7,666 bases of DNA from Planctomycetaceae bacterium (GTDB taxonomy: Bacteria; Planctomycetota; Planctomycetia; Pirellulales; JAEUIK01). Made by a program: the position numbers and the translations under genes. Location: NCBI GenBank assembly GCA_016793185.1, contig JAEUIK010000065.1, forward strand, positions 1 to 7,666, read 5' to 3'. Positions 1-5,742 of this stretch are shown piece by piece (the stretch's first letter is position 1; each line of letters opens with the position of its first letter). The notes below the pieces were generated by a model. It was not told the origin of the DNA. It ran no database searches and saw nothing but the letters and a program-made list of their open reading frames with translations.

Positions 1-219
1 CAAGCAGCCGCGCTGCTCGACACCGTCGCGGCGGCCTACGCGGAGGCGGGGCGATTCGACGACGCGCTGGCCGTCGTGCGGCGCGCAATCGACCTCGCCC
101 GGGCCGCCGACCATGCCGAGCTGATCGGCATCCTGACACCTAGGATTGAACGGTACCAAGCCAGGCAGCCGTACCACGCGCCGCCGCAGCCTTCGGGGAG
201 CATTCCCCCCGCAAACTGA
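1..219 (+). CDS. C-terminal end of a TPR-repeat protein (5' truncated)
   Basis: The first forward frame is open from base 1 and gives 72 residues before a TGA at 217-219. The visible peptide begins QAAALLDTVAAAYAEAGRFD and continues DALAVVRRAIDLARAADHAE. This is a clean TPR helix pair (LDTVAAAYAEAGRFDDAL, then VVRRAIDLA), followed by a basic, tyrosine- and proline-rich tail (RYQARQPYHAPPQPS). An ending of the type 'LDTLAAAYAEAGRFDEAV...YRAGRPYR' is common at the C-terminus of large planctomycetal TPR proteins, including TPR proteins with TMTC/PMT-like membrane domains (family knowledge from memory). The start and all upstream domains lie outside the window, so the overall function cannot be stated; TPRs normally mediate protein-protein contacts. 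It converges on the membrane-TPR gene that ends at 291, leaving only 71 bases between the two stops. Confidence 0.8.
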   Translation, partial: QAAALLDTVAAAYAEAGRFDDALAVVRRAIDLARAADHAELIGILTPRIERYQARQPYHAPPQPSGSIPPAN

Positions 220-290
220 CCGCGGATGGATCGGCCTCGGATTGCCGTGTCGCGGGCGGCCGGAGCGGGGCGGTTCGCGGGCGGAGCGGC

Positions 291-2192
291 CTAAGTGCCG
301 GGCACCCGAAACTTCGGTTCCAGCTTGATCGCCGACTCGTAGGCTTCCTGCGCCTCGGGGAGTCGCCCGAGCTTGCCGTAGGCCGTGGAAAGATCCATCA
401 GGATCTCGGGCGACGGCGGTCCCAGGTCGAGCGCCTGGCGAAAGTGGTGGGCAGCTTCTTCGAATCGCCCGAGCTTCATGCACACCAATCCCAGGTTCTG
501 ATGCATCGGGACGGAGTCGGGCTCAATCGTCAACGCAAGTCGAAACTGCTCGGCGCTTTGCTCGTACTCGCCGAGCTGAAAATAGGCCAAGGCCAGATTA
601 TTGCGGATCGTATAGGCGTCGGGCTCGAAGCTCAGCGCTCTAAGGAAATCGTCGATCCCCTGGGCGATGTCTCCCCGCTCAACGCGAATGCGTCCGCGGC
701 CCGAGAGCGCTCCAACCCAGTTCGGATTGGCCTGCAACGCCCGTTCAAACTCCTGCAGCGCCTGGTCTGTCTGGCCCAGTTGCCGGTAGGCGCGCCCCAG
801 TCCGGTATGCGCTGCCTCGACGCCCGGGGCAACGAGGACGGCGCGCTGATAGTACTTGAGCGCTTCTTGTGGGCTGTCTTTGAGTGTCGCGGCGCCGAGC
901 GTGATCAAGGCCATCACATTGTCGGGGTTGAGCGCCAAGGCGTGGTGAGCCAATGCGTGCGTGTCGCGCCAGGTCGCCACCTGTTGGCGACAGATCAATG
1001 CCAGGCCAACGACCCAACCCGTCGCGGCAAGTGCCAGCCACCGTCTCTCGAGCGGCCAGCAGCTGCGAACGCCCCACACAAGCAGGACGAACAGGCCAAG
1101 GTGCGGAACGTACATGTAGCGATCGGCGCGCGCCTGGGAAGCGATCTGCACCAGGCCGATCACGGGCAACAGCGCGACGAGAAACCACAGCCAACCAAAC
1201 AGCAGATAAGGTCGGCGCCGACGCTGCCAGTAAACCGCGCAAGAGATTCCGGCGAGCACCATGCCCGCCCCGAGCACCTGTTCCCAGGGCAAGGCGCCGA
1301 CCGGACGGGGATAAAAAAATGACAATCGCATCGGCCAGAGCGTCGACGCCAGATAGGCCACGCAGGAGACCAGGGCGTTGGCCGCGCGCAACGGGAATGA
1401 CATCTGCTCCAGCGTGATCAGGGCTCCTTGCCGTGATTGGGCGTAGAGGGCAACCCCGCTGAAGATCGCCGCCAGGATAAACAGCGGTATTTTCTCTCCG
1501 CTGCAACGTTTCCAGCCTGACGCCTGGAACCGCCCTAATGGCCAACCGTCCAAGAGCAGCAGCAGCAATGGAAACGTGATGAACATCTGCTTGGACATGA
1601 GGCTCAGCACGAAGCTGACCACCATCATTGCATAATCGCGTCGCCGTGAAGTGCGGGCGTATCGCGCGTAGGCGATGAGTGCCAGCAGCCCGAATAGCGT
1701 GCTCAGAACATCCTTGCGCTCGGTCACCCACGCGACGCTTTCGACATGCTGGGGATGCACCGCGAACAGAGCCGCCACACAGATGCTCGGACCTTCCTCG
1801 CGCGTCACACGCCGCCAAAACAGAAACACCAGGCACACGTTGGCAACGTGCAAAGCCAGGTTCGTCAAGTGAAAGCCGCCCGCCCAGTTTCCGTAGAGCG
1901 ATGCGTCGAGCATCAACGACAACCAGGTGAGCGGATGCCAATTCGACTCGTGAGGGCCGTTGAAGGCCCAGACCAACCCGCGCAGGCTCAATCCGTGATT
2001 GACCGTGGGATTCTCGACGACATAGATCGGATCGTCGTAGTTGACAAAGTCAAACGAGTAAACCGGCGCGTAGACAACGGTGGTGAGCGCCGCCAGGCCC
2101 GCGCAGATAAGTGCGTCGCGTATCCAGGTGCGATTGAGACGCGGCGGTGGTGGAGTCGCTGGTTTCAGATCGTGAATCCCTCGGATGCCCAC
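291..2192 (-). CDS. TMTC/PMT-like polytopic membrane protein with six C-terminal TPRs
   Basis: A 633-residue protein of the bacterial 'transmembrane and TPR' type (DUF1736/TMTC-like, GT-C glycosyltransferase-like). About ten or eleven hydrophobic segments span roughly residues 25-400. The first extracytoplasmic loop has the acidic motif NYDDPIYVVENPTV (Asp53-Asp54), the position of the catalytic acidic pair in GT-C enzymes. Other family-typical blocks are HVESVAWVTERKDVLS (149-164), SKQMFITFPLLLLLLDGWPLG (200-220) and QARADRYMYVPHLGLF (353-368). From about 425 to 628 there are six TPRs at a 34-residue spacing. Eukaryotic TMTC proteins are O-mannosyltransferases with lumenal TPRs. By analogy this one may glycosylate a periplasmic acceptor, but the bacterial substrate is unknown. 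The start codon is GTG at 2190-2192, with no good Shine-Dalgarno. No in-frame ATG lies near the first membrane helix, so this start is likely but not certain. The stop is TAG at 291-293. Confidence 0.9.
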   Translation of the reverse strand: MGIRGIHDLKPATPPPPRLNRTWIRDALICAGLAALTTVVYAPVYSFDFVNYDDPIYVVENPTVNHGLSLRGLVWAFNGPHESNWHPLTWLSLMLDASLYGNWAGGFHLTNLALHVANVCLVFLFWRRVTREEGPSICVAALFAVHPQHVESVAWVTERKDVLSTLFGLLALIAYARYARTSRRRDYAMMVVSFVLSLMSKQMFITFPLLLLLLDGWPLGRFQASGWKRCSGEKIPLFILAAIFSGVALYAQSRQGALITLEQMSFPLRAANALVSCVAYLASTLWPMRLSFFYPRPVGALPWEQVLGAGMVLAGISCAVYWQRRRRPYLLFGWLWFLVALLPVIGLVQIASQARADRYMYVPHLGLFVLLVWGVRSCWPLERRWLALAATGWVVGLALICRQQVATWRDTHALAHHALALNPDNVMALITLGAATLKDSPQEALKYYQRAVLVAPGVEAAHTGLGRAYRQLGQTDQALQEFERALQANPNWVGALSGRGRIRVERGDIAQGIDDFLRALSFEPDAYTIRNNLALAYFQLGEYEQSAEQFRLALTIEPDSVPMHQNLGLVCMKLGRFEEAAHHFRQALDLGPPSPEILMDLSTAYGKLGRLPEAQEAYESAIKLEPKFRVPGT

Positions 2193-2552
2193 AGCTGCGC
2201 GGAGACAAACCGCGGAACTGCGCCTCAGCAGGTCGGACCGGGCCGCGGAACCGTCGGCATTCCAGCAGCAAGTGACGAAGGGGCTAGTTTAATCGCGAAG
2301 TCGCCGAACCGACAGAAACGCCGCCCCGCGGCGCCGCAATCCCGATGCCGACGCCGGCGACTAGGGACGACGCCGGCGAGGCCGTGGGCAAGCTCGCCCT
2401 CGGTCGACATCTCCCCACCCCCGGCTGCCATTCATAATTCGTGTCGCGCACGCTATAGTGACGGCTGGCAGGACTGTTCAATTGTCCATCGAGTCGCTGG
2501 CCCCTCGGGGGCGGCAGTCCGTCGAAAAAGTCTGCACACCGAGCCATCCGCT
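2193..2552. other. Divergent intergenic region between the membrane-TPR gene and ruvB
   Basis: This 360-base gap separates two divergently transcribed genes and must hold both promoters. On the ruvB side it has a convincing -35/-10 pair, an imperfect palindrome just downstream of the predicted start of transcription, and a G/C-rich hairpin (2500-2504 with 2508-2512) in the leader. Further upstream, an 11-base sequence GACGCCGGCGA occurs twice, at 2350-2360 and 2369-2379. On the membrane-TPR side the best minus-strand -10-like sequence is GATTAA/ATTAAA near 2290-2297, without a good -35, so no promoter is claimed there. Short open frames across this gap have no family-like features and are treated as chance. 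Confidence 0.7.
2431..2459 (+). promoter_or_regulatory. Candidate sigma70-type promoter of ruvB
   Basis: TTCATA (2431-2436, 4 of 6 matches to TTGACA) is followed after exactly 17 bases by TATAGT (2454-2459, 5 of 6 matches to TATAAT). The pair lies in a locally AT-richer patch of otherwise GC-rich DNA. Transcription would begin near 2466, giving a leader of about 87 bases before the ruvB ATG. The assignment rests on sequence match and position only. Confidence 0.5.
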
Positions 2553-3578
2553 ATGCCCCGCGAACCGATCCTGCAACGCACCGAGCGCGAGACCGAGGAA
2601 GATCGGCAGCTTCGACCGCAGTTGATGCGCGACATGATCGGGCAGCGCGAGGTCTTCGCCCGGGTCGAGATCGCGATCGACGCCGCCCGCAAACGGGGCG
2701 AAGTGCTGGGACACATCCTGTTCGACGGCCCGCCGGGCTTGGGCAAGACCACCTTCGCCACGGTCATCCCGCGCGAGATGGGAGTCGATCTGCAGATCGC
2801 CAGCGGCGCCGTGCTGCAGGCCCCCAAGGATCTGCTGGTCTACCTGACCAACCTGCAGGAGGGCTCGGTCCTCTTCATCGACGAGATCCACCGCCTCCCC
2901 AAGGCGGTCGAAGAGTTTCTCTACCCGGCGATGGAGGATTTCCGGATCGATATCGCGCTGGGCGAAGGGGTCAACGCGCGGATGATCAACATGCCGCTCA
3001 AGCCCTTCACGCTGATCGGGGCCACCACGCGCAGCGGCCTACTCTCGGCCCCCTTGCGCGACCGGTTCATGATGCGCGAGCATCTCGACTTCTACTCGAT
3101 CGCCGAACTGGCCGAGATCGTCACGCGCAACGCCGCCAAGTTTCGCGTGCCGCTGGCCGAGGACGCCGCTCTCGAAATCGCCAGCCGCTGCCGGGGAACG
3201 CCGCGCCTGGCGAACAACCGGCTGCGGTGGGTGCGCGATTACGCCACGAGCCGGCATGACGGCCGGATTACCCGCACCGTCGCCCAGCAGGCGTTGGCGA
3301 TGCAGGGCATTGACGATCGCGGACTCGATCCCCAGGACCGCAAATACCTCGAGACGATCCTCCGCGTGTTCGACGGCGGACCGGCCGGCGTCGAAGCGAT
3401 CGCCCACACGATGAACGCCGCGATCGACACGCTCTCGGACGAGGTCGAGCCCTTCCTGCTGCGGGCGGGACTCGTCGTCCGCACGCCGCGCGGCCGCAAG
3501 CTCACGGCCGATTGCTACGAGCATCTCGGCGTCAGCGCTCCCGCGGCCGACAACGAACCGCAAGGGGAGTTGTTCTAA
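2553..3578 (+). CDS. ruvB: Holliday junction branch migration DNA helicase RuvB
   Basis: A 341-residue AAA+ ATPase, the usual RuvB length. RuvB forms hexameric rings that pump DNA through the RuvA-bound Holliday junction during recombinational repair. Visible motifs are: an N-terminal LRPQLMRDMIGQREV block (20-34); Walker A GPPGLGKTT (59-67); Walker B VLFIDEIHRL (106-115); family block YPAMEDFRIDIALGEG (124-139); sensor 1 region TLIGATTRSG (153-162); arginine-finger region SAPLRDRF (165-172, probably Arg169); sensor 2 GTPRLANNRLRWVRDYA (215-231, Arg218); and winged-helix C-terminal block GLVVRTPRGRKLT (306-318). The open frame extends far upstream, but homology begins at the ATG at 2553, and MPREPILQ resembles planctomycetal RuvB N-termini. 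The Shine-Dalgarno is weak. No ruvA or ruvC is adjacent. Several normally conserved positions differ (for example ANNRLRW where ANRLLRR is usual), but all ATPase motifs are intact. Confidence 0.97.
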   Translation: MPREPILQRTERETEEDRQLRPQLMRDMIGQREVFARVEIAIDAARKRGEVLGHILFDGPPGLGKTTFATVIPREMGVDLQIASGAVLQAPKDLLVYLTNLQEGSVLFIDEIHRLPKAVEEFLYPAMEDFRIDIALGEGVNARMINMPLKPFTLIGATTRSGLLSAPLRDRFMMREHLDFYSIAELAEIVTRNAAKFRVPLAEDAALEIASRCRGTPRLANNRLRWVRDYATSRHDGRITRTVAQQALAMQGIDDRGLDPQDRKYLETILRVFDGGPAGVEAIAHTMNAAIDTLSDEVEPFLLRAGLVVRTPRGRKLTADCYEHLGVSAPAADNEPQGELF

Positions 3579-3615
3579 ACCAGGCCGCGCTGCCTCATGC
3601 AGGCCGTGCGATTCC

Positions 3616-3650
3616 AAAAAAAGACCCAGGGAGAGTACTCCCTGGGCTTT
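3616..3650 (-). terminator. Intrinsic terminator shared by convergent tpx and ruvB
   Basis: A perfect 9-bp stem, CCCAGGGAG (3625-3633) with CTCCCTGGG (3638-3646), closes an AGTA tetraloop. It can be extended by AAAG/CTTT with one bulged A at 3624. Seven A residues at 3616-3622 become an uninterrupted U7 tract directly after the stem when read on the minus strand. It is therefore a strong factor-independent terminator for tpx, whose stop is about 57 bases upstream. Read on the plus strand the stem is followed only by CTTTGG, so ruvB termination here would be weaker. Confidence 0.9.
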
Positions 3651-3706
3651 GGATGGGATGGTCGCACGACGCCGGGCGGGCCGCGGTAGCACCGACTAGC
3701 GTCGAC

Positions 3707-4228
3707 TTACTTGACCAGGCTCTTGAGCGCGGCCAGCGGAGCGTCGTAGTTCGGCTCCTGGGCCACTTCCTTCACCGTCTCGGCGTAGACCACCTTGCCG
3801 TCGGCGTCGAGCACGAAAGTGCCCCGGGCGAGAATCTTGAGCTCGTCGATGAGCATTCCCCAGTTCTTCCCGAAGCTGCGATCCTGGTAGTCGCTGACCG
3901 ACTTCAGGCTCTTGATCCCCTCGGCGCCGCAGAACCGGTTCATGGCGAAGGGGAGATCCAGGCTTACGGTCCAGGCGTTGATCTTGTCGCCGTAGGAGGC
4001 GAGCTCCTGATTGAACTTCTTGGTCTGCACCTGGCACACCGGCGTGTCGAGCGACGGGACGACGCTGATGATGCTCGGCTTTCCCTTCAGATCGGCCAGG
4101 GTCAGCTTCTGCATCCCCCCCTCGAAGCGGTGCATCACGAAGTCCGGGGCCGGCTGGCCCACCTTGACTTCATCTCCCACCAGGGTCATCGGGTTGCCTT
4201 TGAACGTGACGGCGCCGGCGCGAGACAT
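3707..4228 (-). CDS. tpx: Thiol peroxidase Tpx (atypical 2-Cys peroxiredoxin)
   Basis: A 173-residue peroxiredoxin of the Tpx subfamily (E. coli Tpx is 168 residues). It reduces hydrogen peroxide and alkyl hydroperoxides with thioredoxin as the electron donor. The N-terminal VTFKGNPMTLVG strand pair is typical of Tpx. The peroxidatic site is PSLDTPVC (58-65), with Thr62 and Cys65. The resolving cysteine is Cys100 in NRFCGAEG. The conserved active-site arginine is probably Arg135 in ILARGTFVLD. The ATG at 4226-4228 was chosen because AAGGA (4236-4240 on the minus strand) lies 7 bases upstream and because the family N-terminus begins MS.A.VTFKG. A longer reading to 4360 would add an arginine-rich stretch unlike the family. 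No secretion signal is seen, so it is cytoplasmic. It is probably transcribed alone, ending at the hairpin near 3625-3646. Confidence 0.97.
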   Translation of the reverse strand: MSRAGAVTFKGNPMTLVGDEVKVGQPAPDFVMHRFEGGMQKLTLADLKGKPSIISVVPSLDTPVCQVQTKKFNQELASYGDKINAWTVSLDLPFAMNRFCGAEGIKSLKSVSDYQDRSFGKNWGMLIDELKILARGTFVLDADGKVVYAETVKEVAQEPNYDAPLAALKSLVK

Positions 4229-4235
4229 ATCGTGT

Positions 4236-4240
4236 TCCTT
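4236..4240 (-). promoter_or_regulatory. Ribosome binding site of tpx
   Basis: Minus-strand AAGGA lies 7 bases before the ATG at 4226-4228. It is the clearest Shine-Dalgarno in the window and fixes the tpx start. Confidence 0.7.
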
Positions 4241-4268
4241 GTACGGGGTTGTGGGCAGATTCGCACGC

Positions 4269-4306
4269 TGTGCCCCCGTAGTATCGGGTTTTCGACCCAG
4301 GGCACA
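4269..4306 (-). promoter_or_regulatory. Candidate tpx promoter flanked by an inverted repeat
   Basis: Reading the minus strand, TTGTGC is followed after 16 bases by GATACT (4280-4285 on the plus strand). This is a weak sigma70-like pair that would start transcription about 45 bases before the tpx ATG. The 7-base arms TGTGCCC (4269-4275) and GGGCACA (4300-4306) form a perfect inverted repeat around it, separated by 24 bases. Such symmetry could be an operator, but no regulator can be named. The promoter match is poor and is offered as the best candidate only. Confidence 0.3.
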
Positions 4307-4473
4307 AGGGGCCCCGCGGGCGCAGTCACGCGGGGGACTCGCCGATCGCCGACGTGGCACGAATCGCCCAGAGAATGCGCCTCAGGCGCGCGTCATGGCG
4401 AGGTGGCTGGGCACAAAAGGATGGGCGGTGGCCGGGCCTGTGACCAGGGGCATTTACAGCCTTCTGCGGGGCC

Positions 4474-4500
4474 GTGGGGGGGCAGCGGCGCCCCGCCCAC
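4474..4500 (-). terminator. Strong G/C hairpin abutting the BON-gene stop
   Basis: GTGGG plus GGGGC (4474-4483) pairs with GCCCC plus CCCAC (4490-4500), with one bulged G at 4495 and a 6-base loop. The stem of ten pairs begins at the base immediately after the BON stop codon on the minus strand. There is no U-tract, so it is not a classic intrinsic terminator. It could stabilise the 3' end or assist Rho-dependent or U-tract-less termination. Confidence 0.35.
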
Positions 4501-4773
4501 TCAGCTCCAGCAGACTTCGAGCTGGTTCTCGATCTCGCCGATTCCTTCGACGGTCCGCAGGGTTTCCTGCGCCATCTGCTTCTGGTACCACGAGCGAACG
4601 GTGCCGCGCAGGATCAGGCGATCCTCGCACGTTTCGAACCGCAGCTTGCGATGCGGCACGTGAGGGTTCTGCTCCAGGACGGATGACACCCGTTCCAACA
4701 GCGCGCTGGCACGCTTTTCCATCGACTTGCTCTCGACCTGATATCCGCGATTTCCACCCCCGATGACATTCAT
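4501..4773 (-). CDS. Small BON-domain protein
   Basis: A 90-residue protein whose bulk (about 20-88) fits a single BON domain: a basic helix, MEKRASALLERVSSVLEQNP, then HRKLRFETCEDRLILRGTVR, then KQMAQETLRTVEGIGEIENQ with a final LEV. The pattern 'G-V-V-LRG-V-S...K..A......V.GI..I.N.L.V' is the BON signature. BON domains bind phospholipid or polysaccharide surfaces, or act as accessory modules of pores and secretins. Here the domain is alone, with no signal peptide or membrane helix, so it is probably cytoplasmic and its role is unknown. Start choice is uncertain: ATG at 4771-4773 is used, while TTG at 4783-4785 and ATG at 4720-4722 (directly at the BON helix) are possible. None has a strong Shine-Dalgarno. 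Cys49 and Cys88 are its only cysteines. Confidence 0.85.
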   Translation of the reverse strand: MNVIGGGNRGYQVESKSMEKRASALLERVSSVLEQNPHVPHRKLRFETCEDRLILRGTVRSWYQKQMAQETLRTVEGIGEIENQLEVCWS

Positions 4774-5106
4774 CGTAGGTTGCAAGTGAGATCGGTACTG
4801 GCCGGGGGCGAAGTCGAACCGATCCGGTTAGAAAGTTAGAGAAGTCGAGGCAAGCCGGGGGAACTTGCCGGGGATGGGTATCGCGCGCAGGGTAGCGGAT
4901 TTGCCGCCCCTGGAGCGCACTGGCATGGGGCGCACAATCCCACCCCAGGACCGGGGGTGGGGCTCACCCCATCCGCTAAAGCCCGGAGCACCCGCGCCGC
5001 TGTGGCAATCGGCTTGCCGTGGCCAGAAAGTCCTCTCCGGCGCCCCTTGCCGGCGGATCCTCAGAGAACGCCCACGCCAGACGGGCGGAAAAATGGAGAC
5101 CCGGCT
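4774..5106. other. 333-base intergenic region with several inverted repeats, no gene seen
   Basis: This gap lies upstream of the BON gene and downstream of the lipoprotein gene, both on the minus strand. No open frame in it has family-like features. It contains three inverted repeats: GATCGGT/ACCGATC (4790-4796 with 4818-4824); GGCAAG/CTTGCC (4849-4854 with 4864-4869); and CCCACCCC/GGGGTGGG (4939-4946 with 4954-4961), the last enclosed by ATGGGG/CCCCAT (4925-4930 with 4967-4972). The BON promoter should be here. A short pyrimidine-rich AT patch at 4828-4845 is the likeliest place, but I see no convincing -10 and -35 pair. Confidence 0.6.
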
Positions 5107-5114
5107 TTACGGGT
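5089..5114 (-). terminator. Possible weak intrinsic terminator of the lipoprotein gene
   Basis: ACCCG (5099-5103) and CGGGT (5110-5114) form a 5-bp stem whose 6-base loop contains the TAA stop of the lipoprotein gene. On the minus strand a T5 run (5089-5093) follows 5 bases after the stem. The stem is short and the spacing to the T-run is long, so efficiency would be low if it works at all. Confidence 0.3.
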
Positions 5115-5697
5115 TGGTCGCCTCGGCGGCCGGAGCATCCCCAGCGGCCGATTCCGACGATTCCTGTTTGGGCTCAGCGTCGCTTTTGGGTTCAGCGTCG
5201 CTCTTGGGCGCGTCGGTTGCCGGCTCGGCAGCGCTCTTCGCCTCAGCCTTCTCGGCGGGCGCCGACTCCGCCTCGTCCTTGGATTCGGCGTCCTCGCTGG
5301 GCTTCGACGAGGAAGGCGCTTTCGAGCCCGCGCCTCCCCCCAGTCCCCCACCCGAGAGTCCGGTCATCCCCAGCAGGGATTTCTGGGTGGCGTCCATCGC
5401 GTCGGTGAGTGGTTGCATCATCACCTGGACGAACACCGTCGCGCGCGGGGTCGACTTGGCCGGGGCCGCCGGCGCGGCGGCCGGCGGCGCGCTGGCCGGT
5501 TCACTTGCGGGTTCAGTCGTTTTCGTCTCGGGTGCGGCCGCGTTCGAGGGCTCCGCCGGATGGGCCTTCTCGGCAGATTCCTTCGCGGCGCCCGCCTTCG
5601 CCTGCACCTGCGGCAGCAGCTTCGGCTTGCCGCTATCGCAACCGGTCAACCAGGCGCCCAGCGTTATGACCGACAACCCAGCGAGGAGGCGTTTCAT
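5107..5697 (-). CDS. Putative Ala/Glu/Lys/Pro-rich lipoprotein of unknown function
   Basis: A 196-residue protein with a clear type II signal peptide: MKR n-region, hydrophobic LLAGLSVITLGAW, and lipobox LTGC with the lipidated Cys at residue 20. Asp at +2 would favour inner-membrane retention under the E. coli Lol rule, which may not hold in this lineage. The mature part is mostly low-complexity Ala, Glu, Ser, Lys and Pro (about 25-84 and 125-196) and likely disordered. The exception is a central segment at about 85-122, RATVFVQVMMQPLTDAMDAT followed by QKSLLGMTGLSGGGLGGG, the only part that looks able to fold or bind. Near the C-terminus the hexapeptide KSDAEP is tandemly repeated. I do not recognise a family. 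The ATG at 5695-5697 is preceded by AGAAGGG about 11 bases upstream. It follows serA by 70 bases and may share its transcript. Confidence 0.82.
   Translation of the reverse strand: MKRLLAGLSVITLGAWLTGCDSGKPKLLPQVQAKAGAAKESAEKAHPAEPSNAAAPETKTTEPASEPASAPPAAAPAAPAKSTPRATVFVQVMMQPLTDAMDATQKSLLGMTGLSGGGLGGGAGSKAPSSSKPSEDAESKDEAESAPAEKAEAKSAAEPATDAPKSDAEPKSDAEPKQESSESAAGDAPAAEATNP
5168..5208. repeat. 18-bp tandem repeat inside the lipoprotein gene
   Basis: Two adjacent 18-base units (5168-5185 and 5186-5203) differ at two positions, and a third partial unit begins at 5204. They encode KSDAEP-KSDAEP-K in the lipoprotein's disordered C-terminal half. The period is a multiple of three, so copy-number change would keep the frame. 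Confidence 0.75.
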
Positions 5698-5742
5698 CGC
5701 GATTTGAACCCTTCTGGCGACGTTCGTGCGGTACTGAACTGC

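Noticed and set aside
1746..2552. Long upstream extension of the ruvB reading frame
   Set aside because: RuvB homology and the usual length of 341 residues start at the ATG at 2553. The extension runs antisense through the membrane-TPR gene and crosses the predicted promoter.
4229..4360. N-terminal extension of Tpx by 44 residues
   Set aside because: The extension is arginine-rich and unlike the family, whereas the ATG at 4226-4228 has a good AAGGA ribosome binding site and matches the Tpx N-terminus.
4312..4389. Small hairpins CCCCGCG/CGCGGGG (4312-4335) and GCGCC-TCA-GGCGC (4377-4389)
   Set aside because: They are short stems in very GC-rich DNA without a U-tract or a clear position relative to a gene start.
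3512..4663. Plus-strand open frame of about 380 codons across tpx
   Set aside because: It is antisense to the well-supported tpx and BON genes and its translation shows no domain; long antisense frames are expected in GC-rich coding DNA.
4811..4829. Possible T-arm of a tRNA (GGTTCGAC on the minus strand)
   Set aside because: No acceptor stem, anticodon arm or D-arm can be assembled around it.
5069..5087. Second, degenerate copy of the serA-upstream palindrome (shared GCCCACGCCAG)
   Set aside because: An 11-base match between two sites is expected by chance in a GC-rich window of this size, and the right arm here is not conserved. The local CGCCC/GGGCG hairpin is too short to stand alone.
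4865..5707. Plus-strand frame with SLLGSAS-type repeats opposite the lipoprotein gene
   Set aside because: The repeats are the complement of the KSDAEP-encoding tandem repeat. The minus frame has a start, Shine-Dalgarno-like site, signal peptide and lipobox, so it is the real gene.
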